A stretch of DNA of 64,000 nucleotides from contig NZ_JAGRQC010000001.1 in assembly GCF_018122655.1 (NCBI RefSeq), positions 1,116,001-1,180,000 of the forward strand, written 5' to 3'. Below are positions 36,442 to 44,150 of the stretch, piece after piece. A model generated the notes under the pieces. The model searched no databases, had not been told where the DNA came from, and saw only the letters and a program-made list of their open reading frames with translations. A program made the translations under genes and the position numbers. This DNA is from Stakelama marina. GTDB lineage: Bacteria > Pseudomonadota > Alphaproteobacteria > Sphingomonadales > Sphingomonadaceae. How positions within the stretch are numbered: the stretch's first letter is position 1; each line of letters begins with the position of its first letter.

Positions 36442-37119
36442 ATGGAACAGACGAACCAAACCGTCGAACCGATCAATCTCGGTTCGGGCTACCCTGCAGA
36501 GCCGGTCATCGACCATATCGGTCGGCAGGAAGGCGTTCAGAAGGTGCCAAGCCCCAAGCTGACGCTGTTCATCCGCAAGCAGTTCCTGGAACCGAAGCTT
36601 TGTCGCGATCTGATGGCGCTGATCGACACGAAGCGCCGCCCTTCCACCATCGGCGATTCGAATGGCGACCCGACCTTCCGCACGAGCGAAACCTGCGACC
36701 TCGATTCGGACGAGCCAGCGGTTGCCGAGGTAGAGGCGCGCATCAATCGGTTCATCGGCATCGACCCCGCGCATGGTGAGCCGGTCCAGGGGCAACGCTA
36801 TGATGTCGGTCAGGAGTTCAAGGCGCATACCGACTATTTCGAACCGAGCGGCCTCGACTACGAGAAATATTGCAGCGTCGCCGGCCAGCGCACCTGGACG
36901 GCGATGATCTACCTCAACGAGCCGAACGCAGGCGGCGCCACGCGGTTCAAGGCGATCGACAAGATCGTGAAGCCCGAAACCGGCAAGCTCCTCGCCTGGA
37001 GCAACCTTCGCCTCGACGGCACCCCCAACCCTACGACGCTGCACCATGCGATGAAGGTGCGCAGCGGACTGAAATACGTCATCACAAAATGGTTTCGCGA
37101 ACGCCCCTGGGGCTGGTGA
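36442..37119 (+). CDS. 2OG-Fe(II) oxygenase, prolyl 4-hydroxylase-like
   Basis: A 225-residue dioxygenase with the double-stranded beta-helix fold of prolyl 4-hydroxylases. Iron ligands are His129 and Asp131 in FKAHTDYF and a distal His201 in TTLHHAM; Lys211 in GLKYVITKW would bind 2-oxoglutarate. LAWSNLRLDG is the family block between them. It would hydroxylate a proline-containing protein or peptide or an oligopeptide; the substrate is unknown. The ATG at 36442 is preferred over the upstream frame from 36349, which is Arg-rich. It is a monocistronic gene ending just before the Pho-box-like array. Confidence 0.88.
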   Translation: MEQTNQTVEPINLGSGYPAEPVIDHIGRQEGVQKVPSPKLTLFIRKQFLEPKLCRDLMALIDTKRRPSTIGDSNGDPTFRTSETCDLDSDEPAVAEVEARINRFIGIDPAHGEPVQGQRYDVGQEFKAHTDYFEPSGLDYEKYCSVAGQRTWTAMIYLNEPNAGGATRFKAIDKIVKPETGKLLAWSNLRLDGTPNPTTLHHAMKVRSGLKYVITKWFRERPWGW

Positions 37120-37155
37120 GCGATAAAAGCCCGACTTCATGCCGGTTTCGGAGTG

Positions 37156-37221
37156 TTGTAACGATAGCGTCACATAAGAGTCTCTCGACCGTCATTTAAC
37201 GACAACAAGCCTGTCACACAG
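37156..37221 (+). promoter_or_regulatory. Pho-box-like array of six 11-bp repeats
   Basis: Six units spaced by exactly 11 bases: TTGTAAC (37156), GCGTCAC (37167), GAGTCTC (37178), CCGTCAT (37189), CGACAAC (37200), CTGTCAC (37211), each followed by four mostly A/T-rich bases. The last unit matches CTGTCAC, close to the PhoB consensus CTGTCAT, and 11 bp is the PhoB repeat period. A TAGGTG element at 37228 is a possible -10. It lies in the 213-base gap upstream of the lipoprotein/TonB receptor pair. Confidence 0.65.
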
Positions 37222-37332
37222 CGTCCCTAGGTGCGGCCTCGAAGGGGGCGAGGACGAAAGCTGACTCGCGCCCGCTTCAACATATTCTGCGGGTCCGATC
37301 GACGGACCATCCAAGGGATGGAGACAGGGAAC

Positions 37333-38955
37333 ATGCTCAATCGTAATCTGCACCGCCTGCTGGTGGCGGGCGCTTCGCTCGCCGCGCTCAGCGCGTGTAA
37401 CGGTGCAAACGACATCGCCTCGCCGGGTGCCGGCGGCAACATCACGATCAACAATCCGCCCGCTCCGACTCCGTCGCCGAGCCCGACCCCGACCCCGACT
37501 GCAAAGATCACTGCTGCTTCGGGTTGCCCGACGATCGCCGATCCGCAGGGCCTGACCGACGACGGCACGATCACCAACCCGAACACCGGCAGCTACCGGG
37601 TCTGCACGCTTCCGGCGCGCATCAACAAGAGCATCACCCTGCCCTATATTCAGGGCGTCGTGTACCAGCTCGGCGGCCGCGTCGATGTCGGCACCGATGG
37701 CGGCCCGACCGCCAGCGCGAACGACACCAACGTCACGCTCACCATCGAACCGGGCGTCATCGTTTACGGCGGCACCGGCGTTTCGTGGCTCGCGGTCAAC
37801 CGCGGCAACAAGATCAACGCAGTTGGCACGGCGACCAAGCCGATCATCTTCACCAGCCGCGACAACATCCTCGGCCTGAACACCGACAGTTCTTCGCAGC
37901 AGTGGGGCGGCGTCGTGCTGCTTGGCCGCGCGCCGATCACCGACTGTAAGGACACGAACGCGACGCCGGGCACGGTCGGCTGCGAACGTCAGACCGAAGG
38001 CGCCATCAGCGACGCGCTGTACGGCGGCGCTTCGAACGACGATTCGAGCGGCAAGCTGAGCTATGTCCAGATCCGCTATTCGGGCTATGTCCTTTCGCAG
38101 GGCAACGAACTCCAGTCGCTGACGCTCGAAGGTCAGGGCACGGGTACGCAGCTCGACCACATCATGTCGTTCAACAGCTCGGACGACGCGGTCGAAATGT
38201 TCGGCGGCCATCCGCGCATGAAGTATTTCGTTTCGGTCGGCGCCGAGGATGACAATCTCGACACCGATACGGGTGTGAAGGCGCAGCTCCAGTATGTCCT
38301 CGCGATCCAGCGCCCGGGCATCGGCGACGCGATGATCGAAGCCGACACCGACAATTCCGCTCAGACTGACATTCCCCGTCAGAACACGAAGCTCGCGAAC
38401 TTCACCTTCATCGACCGCGCTCCGAACAATTCCGATCAGGCGACCATGCTGCTTCGTGGCGGCACCGATTACACGATGGTAAACGGTGTGGTTTCCAGCG
38501 CGGATAATTCCTGCCTCCGTATCAGCGGCGCGCAGACTGCTTCCACGACCCCCGATGCAAATATCGACGAGGCCGGCGCGCCGGTCTTCCATTCGGTCGT
38601 GATGGCATGCGGAACGCCGCCCTTCATCGGCGGAGACCCGACGAAGTCGGCTGCCGATAATGCGAACCAACCCACGAACGCCGACGTGGCTGCGATCTTC
38701 GGTTCGGGTTCGAACAACAACGACGCATCGTTCACGCTCAGCCTGGTCAACCTGTTCATCGACGGCAGCAACGAACAGGCGGTCACCGCTTACGACCCGA
38801 CCCAGCTCGGCAGCTTCTTCGACAAGACCGATTATGTCGGTGCGGTCAAGGACGCGAACGACACCTGGTATCAGGGTTGGACCTGCTACAGCTCGACCGC
38901 CGATTTCGGTGGCGGCGAAAGCGAGTGCACCGCGCTTCCGATCTACACCAGCTAA
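37333..38955 (+). CDS. putative surface lipoprotein, partner of TonB receptor
   Basis: A 540-residue secreted protein. The ATG at 37333 gives a good lipoprotein signal (hydrophobic run ending LAALSAC, lipidated Cys22); an ATG five codons upstream is possible. A Pro/Ser/Thr linker (PTPSPSPTPTPT) follows, then a repetitive beta-rich domain with blocks such as TIEPGVIVYGG, SQQWGGVVLLGR and FNSSDDAVEMFGG that suggest a right-handed beta-helix or similar solenoid; several Cys could pair. I do not recognise a characterised family. The adjoining TonB receptor and the Pho-box-like array suggest a substrate-capture lipoprotein for phosphate-starvation uptake (inference). Confidence 0.85.
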   Translation: MLNRNLHRLLVAGASLAALSACNGANDIASPGAGGNITINNPPAPTPSPSPTPTPTAKITAASGCPTIADPQGLTDDGTITNPNTGSYRVCTLPARINKSITLPYIQGVVYQLGGRVDVGTDGGPTASANDTNVTLTIEPGVIVYGGTGVSWLAVNRGNKINAVGTATKPIIFTSRDNILGLNTDSSSQQWGGVVLLGRAPITDCKDTNATPGTVGCERQTEGAISDALYGGASNDDSSGKLSYVQIRYSGYVLSQGNELQSLTLEGQGTGTQLDHIMSFNSSDDAVEMFGGHPRMKYFVSVGAEDDNLDTDTGVKAQLQYVLAIQRPGIGDAMIEADTDNSAQTDIPRQNTKLANFTFIDRAPNNSDQATMLLRGGTDYTMVNGVVSSADNSCLRISGAQTASTTPDANIDEAGAPVFHSVVMACGTPPFIGGDPTKSAADNANQPTNADVAAIFGSGSNNNDASFTLSLVNLFIDGSNEQAVTAYDPTQLGSFFDKTDYVGAVKDANDTWYQGWTCYSSTADFGGGESECTALPIYTS

Positions 38956-38971
38956 ATCACTACCGTGTGTC

Positions 38972-39005
38972 GGGGGCGGGACATGCTTGGCATGGTTCCG
39001 CCCCC
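38972..39005 (+). promoter_or_regulatory. intercistronic hairpin between lipoprotein and receptor
   Basis: A strong dyad: GGGGGCGG (38972-38979) pairs with CCGCCCCC (38998-39005), and inside it CATGC pairs with GCATG. Only a short T-run follows, so it may attenuate or stabilise mRNA rather than fully terminate it. It would allow unequal amounts of lipoprotein and receptor from one transcript. Confidence 0.6.
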
Positions 39006-39035
39006 TTTCGGCTTGATACCCAGGGGGTCAGAACA

Positions 39036-41702
39036 ATGAAAACCATGCCGGCGCTTGCCCGCCTGCTACTCGCGAGTTCGGCGCTTATCGCGCCGGTCGC
39101 CGCCCATGCGCAAAGCACCACTACCACTCCGCCGCCGAGCGATACGACGGCGGTTCCGACCCCCGCCCCCGAAGCCAGCCAGGCGGCTGACGATGCGCAG
39201 CAGCAGACCGACGTGTCGATCCCGGGTGCGGCCATCGTCGTCACCGGCCGGCGCAACGCCAATATCGAACGGTCGGCCGATCAGGTCGTTTCCGTCCTGT
39301 CGTCGGAAGACATTGCGCGCACCGGCGAAGGCGACATTGCCGGCGCGCTGTCGCACGTCACCGGCCTCAGCGTTGTCGGCAACGGCTATGTCTATGTCCG
39401 CGGCCTTGGCGATCGCTATTCGCTGGCGCTGCTCAACGGTCTTCCGCTGCCCAGCCCGCAGCCTTTGAAGCGCGCGGTTCCGCTGGACATCTTCCCTTCG
39501 ACGGTCATTGCTTCGGCATTCGTGCAGAAGAGCTATTCGGCCAACTTCCCCGGCGAATTCGGCGGCGGCGTCATCAACCTGACGACCGATGCGACGCCGA
39601 AGGAAAGCTTCCTCGACGTCGGTGGCAGCATTGGCGGCGACACCATCACCACCGGCCAGCTCGGCTATACCTATTTCGGCAGCCCCTGGGATTGGACCGG
39701 CTTCGACAACGGACAGCGCGACACGCCCCCTGCACTTCGTGACTTTATCTCAAGCGGGGAACCGGTCACCAGCTATGCTAACAAGGCCGATGTCGCGAAA
39801 CAGCTTGTGCTCGGTCGCACGGCAGTTGTTCAACGCAACAAGAACATCCCGATCAACACCGCGGCAAATATTACGGGCGGCACGTCGGTCGATATCGGCG
39901 CGACCCGGCTCGGCATTTTGGCGAGCGCAGGGTACAGCAACGACTGGCGCACGCGCGAAACGTTGCAACAAACCGCGCAGGATGCAGCGCTGACTCAGCC
40001 AAGCCTGAGCTACGACCGGGTCATCACCGACAACCATATCGTCGCGAACGGCCTGCTGGGTTTCGGTCTCGAATTCGGGCGGAACAAGATTCGCTGGACC
40101 AACCTGTATATCCGCGACACGCTGAAGCAGGCGCGGATTGCCTCGGGCCGCAACAATTACGAAAATCTCGACAGCATCATTCAGGACACTGCCTGGTTCG
40201 AACGCCAGCTGATCGACTCGCAGCTCGTCGGTGAGTTCAAGTTCGACCCCGTCGATGTCGATGTCCGTATCGGCTATGCCAATTCGAAGCGGCGCTCGCC
40301 GTACGAAACGAGCTTCACCTATTCGAAGGTGCGCGCCGGCCCGTATGAAGGCCTGTACGTCAACGTGCTCGACAATTCGTCGGGTGCCGCTTCGGTCGCA
40401 TTCTCGCGGCTGAACGAGAACCTCTGGTCGGGCGGGCTCGATTTCACGATCGACGCGGCATATGGCCTGAAGATCGTCACCGGCATGGCGTATACCGACT
40501 CGCGGCGCACCTCGACGCGCTACAATTTCGGATATTCGCTGACCAACCGCACGCCCGACGGCTTCGGCAACTTCCAGAATCCGGGCCCGGTTTCGCTGTT
40601 CCGCCCCGATTACCTGCTCGAACCGACGGTGATCGACTATTACGGCGTGGTGCTGAACGACCTCGAACCGAACAGCGCGTTCAATTCGAGCTTCACCAAT
40701 CAGGCCGCCTATATCCAGGGCAAGTGGCAGGCGAACGACGCGATCAACCTCGACGTGGGCGTCCGTTTCGAAACCGCCAAGCAGCTCGTTACCCAGGCCA
40801 ATTCGCGTGGTGCGGGCTCGATCTCCAACAAGATCGACAAGGATTACTGGCTGCCGTCGGCGACCCTTACCTGGGCACTCGACTCCGATATGCAGGTCCG
40901 ACTGAGCGCATCGAAGACGATCGCCCGGCCGCAGTTCCGCGAGCTGCTCTATCAGCTCTATTACGATCCGGAGGCGAACCGCACCTATACGGGCAACCCG
41001 TTCCTGGTCGACAGTCAGCTGTACAACGCGGAAGCCCGGTACGAATGGTATTTCGCGCGTGACCAGCACGTCTCGCTCGCCGGCTTCTACAAGCGCATCG
41101 ACAAGCCGATCGAACAATATCTTTTCCTGCAGAACGACACCGAGGTCCGTTCGAGCTTCGGCAACGCGCCGAAGGCCGATCTGTACGGCGCCGAGTTCGA
41201 ACTGCAGAAATATTTCAACCTGTTCGACACCCGTCGGATCGCGCTCAACGCGAACTACACCTACTCGCATTCGGTGGTGAAGGTCGCGGACGGCGATACG
41301 ACGATCAACAACAACGGCACCGTCATCCCGGCGACCAACCTGTTCCTCGACGGGCGGCCGCTGACCGGGCAGTCGGACCATGTCGCCAACCTGCAGATCG
41401 GCCTGGAAGACAAGGCGGACCTTTCGCAGCAGACGTTCATCCTGAACTATGCCAGCAAGCGCCTGACCGCGCGCGGTCCGCAGAACCAGCCCGACATCTA
41501 CGAATATCCGGGCTTCACGCTCGATTTCGTCGCTCGTCAGGCCGTCCATGTCGCAGGCATCAACTTCAAGCTGAAGCTCGATATCCGCAACATCACGGGC
41601 ACCAAGTACAAGGAATATCAGCAGAGCGGAGACAACCGCATCTACTGGAACCGCTACAAGCGCGGCACCTCCGGTACGATCGGCCTCAGCCTCGACCTCT
41701 GA
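39036..41702 (+). CDS. TonB-dependent outer membrane receptor
   Basis: An 888-residue receptor. It has a signal peptide (MKTMPALARLL, cut after AHAQ), an Ala/Pro/Thr-rich spacer, a TonB-box-like stretch (GAAIVVTGRR), a plug domain (DIAGALSHVTGLSVVG, then YVRGLGDRYSLALLNGLPLP), and a 22-strand barrel ending SLDL. The plug block VRGLGDRYS with PLKRAVPLDIFP marks a distinct receptor subfamily commonly next to the lipoprotein type seen upstream. It would import a scarce substrate with TonB energy; a phosphorus compound is suggested only by the upstream repeat array. The ATG at 39036 replaces an upstream open frame that overlaps the lipoprotein gene. Confidence 0.92.
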   Translation: MKTMPALARLLLASSALIAPVAAHAQSTTTTPPPSDTTAVPTPAPEASQAADDAQQQTDVSIPGAAIVVTGRRNANIERSADQVVSVLSSEDIARTGEGDIAGALSHVTGLSVVGNGYVYVRGLGDRYSLALLNGLPLPSPQPLKRAVPLDIFPSTVIASAFVQKSYSANFPGEFGGGVINLTTDATPKESFLDVGGSIGGDTITTGQLGYTYFGSPWDWTGFDNGQRDTPPALRDFISSGEPVTSYANKADVAKQLVLGRTAVVQRNKNIPINTAANITGGTSVDIGATRLGILASAGYSNDWRTRETLQQTAQDAALTQPSLSYDRVITDNHIVANGLLGFGLEFGRNKIRWTNLYIRDTLKQARIASGRNNYENLDSIIQDTAWFERQLIDSQLVGEFKFDPVDVDVRIGYANSKRRSPYETSFTYSKVRAGPYEGLYVNVLDNSSGAASVAFSRLNENLWSGGLDFTIDAAYGLKIVTGMAYTDSRRTSTRYNFGYSLTNRTPDGFGNFQNPGPVSLFRPDYLLEPTVIDYYGVVLNDLEPNSAFNSSFTNQAAYIQGKWQANDAINLDVGVRFETAKQLVTQANSRGAGSISNKIDKDYWLPSATLTWALDSDMQVRLSASKTIARPQFRELLYQLYYDPEANRTYTGNPFLVDSQLYNAEARYEWYFARDQHVSLAGFYKRIDKPIEQYLFLQNDTEVRSSFGNAPKADLYGAEFELQKYFNLFDTRRIALNANYTYSHSVVKVADGDTTINNNGTVIPATNLFLDGRPLTGQSDHVANLQIGLEDKADLSQQTFILNYASKRLTARGPQNQPDIYEYPGFTLDFVARQAVHVAGINFKLKLDIRNITGTKYKEYQQSGDNRIYWNRYKRGTSGTIGLSLDL

Positions 41703-41711
41703 TGCCCCCTG

Positions 41712-41741
41712 CCCGGTGCGGCCGTTGTCGGTCGCACCGGG
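41712..41741 (+). terminator. Rho-independent terminator of the TonB receptor operon
   Basis: Stem CCCGGTGCG (41712-41720) pairs perfectly with CGCACCGGG (41733-41741), followed by TCTTGTTGCTT. It lies ten bases after the receptor stop and before the convergent amidohydrolase. Confidence 0.75.
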
Positions 41742-41755
41742 TCTTGTTGCTTCGC

Positions 41756-43018
41756 TTACCGGCGGACGACGCTACCGCCTTGCATCACCAGCGTAACGCT
41801 GCGTAGCGCCGTCATATCGGTTGCCGGATTGCCCTCGACGGCAACCAGATCCGCCAGCAGCCCCGGTGCGATCTTGCCGATGCGGTCGCCCATGCCGAGA
41901 ATGGCCGCATTTCCCGATGTCGCGTCGCGCAACACGGCCTCCGGCGCCATTCCCCACGCCGCCATCAATTCCATCTCGCGAGCATTGTCGCCGTGCGGGA
42001 AAACACCTGTGTCCCCGCCCACGCACATCGGTACGCCAGCCTTCAGTGCAGCCGCGAAACTTGCCTTCTTTCGCCGGATCGCCTCGGGGATCGGATCGCT
42101 GCCGCTCCAGCCGCGATAGCGCGCGATCGCGTCGCTTGCCGCCAGCGTCGGGCAGAGTGGTATGCCGCGCTTCGCCATCAAGGCAAAAATTTCGGCCGTG
42201 CCGTCATTGCCATGTTCGATCGTGTCGGCCCCCGCCAGGACGGCGCGACGCATCCCTTCCGCGGTGGATGCGTGTACGGCGACCTTGCGCCCGGCGTCAT
42301 GCGCGGCTGCGACCGCCGCCTTCATTTCCTCCAGCGAGAAGGTCGGTCGGCTGGCCTCGCCCGCGCCCCAGCGGTAATCGGCATAGAGCTTCACCCAGTC
42401 GGCACCGTGGCCGATCTGCCGCCGGACGGTTGCGACAATGTCGCTGCCGCTGGTTTCCTCCGCTCCCTTCGGCGCCTCGAACGCATAACCACGCGGGCCA
42501 TAGGCGCCGGTGGCGACGATCGCGCGATTGGCGCTCAGCAACCTTGGCCCCGGCACGATGCCCTGCCCTATCGCCAGCTTGAGGCCGTAATCGGCGTCGC
42601 CCGCCCCTTCCGTCCCCAGATCGCGAACCGTCGTGAACCCCGCCATCAGCGTCCTGCGCGCAGCCGCCACCGCGCGCGCGGTTCGCAGGCTCACCGGCTC
42701 TGCCAGCACCTGATCGTCCCAACTGGTTTCATTGTAGGGGTGGAGGAACAGATGGACATGCAGATCGATCAGCCCCGGCATCAAGGTCGTCCCGGGCAGT
42801 GGAACCGTTTCGGCATCCACCGGCGCTGCGACCCGGGGCCCTACCTCCGCAATCGTCTCGCCCCGCACCAGGACGCGCCAGCCGGAATGCATCGCCTCGC
42901 CGTCGAACACGCGATCGGGAATGAGAAGCACCGCGCGATGCGCTTCTTGCGCATGCAATGGCAGGATCGTCGCGATTGCGACGATCAGTGCCGCAACCAG
43001 TGTCAAAATACGCGCCAT
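41756..43018 (-). CDS. secreted amidohydrolase family protein
   Basis: A 420-residue metal-dependent hydrolase with a signal peptide (MARILTLVAALIVAIATILPLHAQ). Metal ligands fit a binuclear imidazolonepropionase/prolidase-like site: DLHVHLF, Lys in DWVKLYAD (likely carboxylated), His in VHAST, His in IEHGND, and Asp in GGDTGVF. The composite beta-sandwich ends surround the barrel (PDRVFDGEAM at the start, GKIAPGLLADLVAVEGNP at the end). It is probably periplasmic and could cleave a dipeptide, lactam or amide; the substrate is unknown. It is divergent from the PilZ gene. Confidence 0.9.
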   Translation of the reverse strand: MARILTLVAALIVAIATILPLHAQEAHRAVLLIPDRVFDGEAMHSGWRVLVRGETIAEVGPRVAAPVDAETVPLPGTTLMPGLIDLHVHLFLHPYNETSWDDQVLAEPVSLRTARAVAAARRTLMAGFTTVRDLGTEGAGDADYGLKLAIGQGIVPGPRLLSANRAIVATGAYGPRGYAFEAPKGAEETSGSDIVATVRRQIGHGADWVKLYADYRWGAGEASRPTFSLEEMKAAVAAAHDAGRKVAVHASTAEGMRRAVLAGADTIEHGNDGTAEIFALMAKRGIPLCPTLAASDAIARYRGWSGSDPIPEAIRRKKASFAAALKAGVPMCVGGDTGVFPHGDNAREMELMAAWGMAPEAVLRDATSGNAAILGMGDRIGKIAPGLLADLVAVEGNPATDMTALRSVTLVMQGGSVVRR

Positions 43019-43137
43019 TCCATCCCCCTCCGTTCAGTCGCAGAGCAGAATGGTGCGCGTCAAAAAATTTCATCGCAAGGCGCGTTTGCTGAACCCCGCT
43101 TACGGTTCATTAACTTGACCCGTATCAAGAGATACCA

Positions 43138-43488
43138 ATGCAGCCCGCCAACGCCCGTCGTGAGATTCGTCACAACGTCTTTCTCTCGGCGCTGGTCGAA
43201 CGCTTTGGCGCGAAGGAAACGAGCAAGCACCGCGTCCGCAACATTTCGCGCAACGGCGCATGTATCGACACCGCGCAGGCATTCAAACGCGGAGAAACGG
43301 TGCTCATCACCGTTGGCGACCTTGAATGCGTCGGATCGACCGTTCGCTGGATCGAAGGATCACGCGCCGGTGTCCAGTTCGCCATGGCGATCGACATATC
43401 CTCGGCAACCGCAAAGACGGTAATCCGATCCGAAGCGATGCATGCCGAACAGCAGGGCGACAAACCCCGCTTCACCTTCGCCCGGTAG
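43138..43488 (+). CDS. PilZ domain protein
   Basis: A 116-residue stand-alone PilZ domain. It has the arginine motif ARREIRHNV near residue 8 and NISRNGACID near residue 41, the paired RxxxR and (D/N)xSxxG signatures that bind c-di-GMP. The remainder is a beta-barrel (VLITVGDLECVGSTVRWI). As a small receptor it probably relays c-di-GMP to a partner protein affecting surface or motility behaviour; the partner is not visible. A diguanylate cyclase gene lies at 28404 in the same window. Confidence 0.9.
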   Translation: MQPANARREIRHNVFLSALVERFGAKETSKHRVRNISRNGACIDTAQAFKRGETVLITVGDLECVGSTVRWIEGSRAGVQFAMAIDISSATAKTVIRSEAMHAEQQGDKPRFTFAR

Positions 43489-43527
43489 AGTTTCCGCCTA
43501 GGCGGTTCACAGACACGAACAACAGAA

Positions 43528-43564
43528 AAGGCCCGCCGGAATGGATCCGTGCGGGCCTTGTCTT
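43528..43564. terminator. bidirectional terminator between PilZ gene and tRNA-Val
   Basis: Stem AAGGCCCGC (43528-43536) pairs with GCGGGCCTT (43551-43559), and CGGA/TCCG extends it inward. On the plus strand it is followed by TTGTCTT and on the minus strand by TTTTCTGTT, so it can end both the PilZ transcript and the tRNA-Val transcript. Confidence 0.85.
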
Positions 43565-43567
43565 AAC

Positions 43568-43642
43568 TGGTGGGCGCGGCTGGGATTGAACCAGCGACCC
43601 CTGCGGTGTGAACACAGTGCTCTACCACTGAGCTACGCGCCC
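43568..43642 (-). tRNA. tRNA-Val (CAC)
   Basis: A 75-base tRNA with encoded CCA. Acceptor GGGCGCG pairs with CGCGCCC; anticodon stem CTGTG/CGCAG with loop TTCACAC gives CAC. T-arm GCTGG/CCAGC encloses TTCAATC. A terminator lies just downstream. Confidence 0.96.
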
Positions 43643-43731
43643 AATGCCCACCGTTGGGGCGGACAGGACGCGTGCCTCTAATCCGGCACCCGTCCCTTGT
43701 CCAGTATGGCGTTACGCCAAATCGAAATTGA

Positions 43732-44004
43732 TTAGTTGACCGCGTCCTTCAGGCCCTTGCCGGCCTTGAACTTCGGCTGGGTCGACGCCTTGATGGTCAT
43801 CGGCTCGCCGGTACGCGGATTACGGCCGGTCGAAGCCTTGCGCTTGCTGACCGAGAAAGTGCCGAAGCCAACGAGACGGACCTCGTCGCCCTTCTTGAGC
43901 GCGCCCGTGATCGAATCGAAAACTGCTTCCACCGCCTTGCTGGCATCGCCCTTGCTGAGGCCCGAGTGGTCGGCGACCTGTCCGATCAATTCCTGCTTGT
44001 TCAT
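43732..44004 (-). CDS. hup: HU family DNA-binding protein
   Basis: A 90-residue nucleoid protein that bends DNA. It opens MNKQELIGQVADHSGLSKG, with the DNA-binding arm containing GFGTFSVSKRKASTGRNPRTGE and the family end FKAGKGLKDAVN. The ATG at 44004 is chosen; an in-frame GTG four codons earlier is possible. It lies downstream of lon with a 146-base promoter gap, the frequent clpP-clpX-lon-hup order. Confidence 0.96.
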   Translation of the reverse strand: MNKQELIGQVADHSGLSKGDASKAVEAVFDSITGALKKGDEVRLVGFGTFSVSKRKASTGRNPRTGEPMTIKASTQPKFKAGKGLKDAVN

Positions 44005-44150
44005 GTCTTTCTGCACCCCTGTCTTGTTACACGGTACTGCGATTAAAAATTTTCACGGCGCTTGGGCCGGTGGCGCAGTAAGGCGGCTCGCGACCCCAGA
44101 GTCAAAGCAATTCCGCGGATTTTGCGCCAATTCGACGAAAAAAGATGGTG

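Noticed and set aside
37192..38670. Minus-strand frame opposite the lipoprotein gene
   Set aside because: No motif, and the plus-strand gene has a signal peptide and lipobox.
39750..41549. 600-residue minus-strand frame opposite the TonB receptor
   Set aside because: It mirrors the receptor codon pattern, has no domain motif and no signal peptide.
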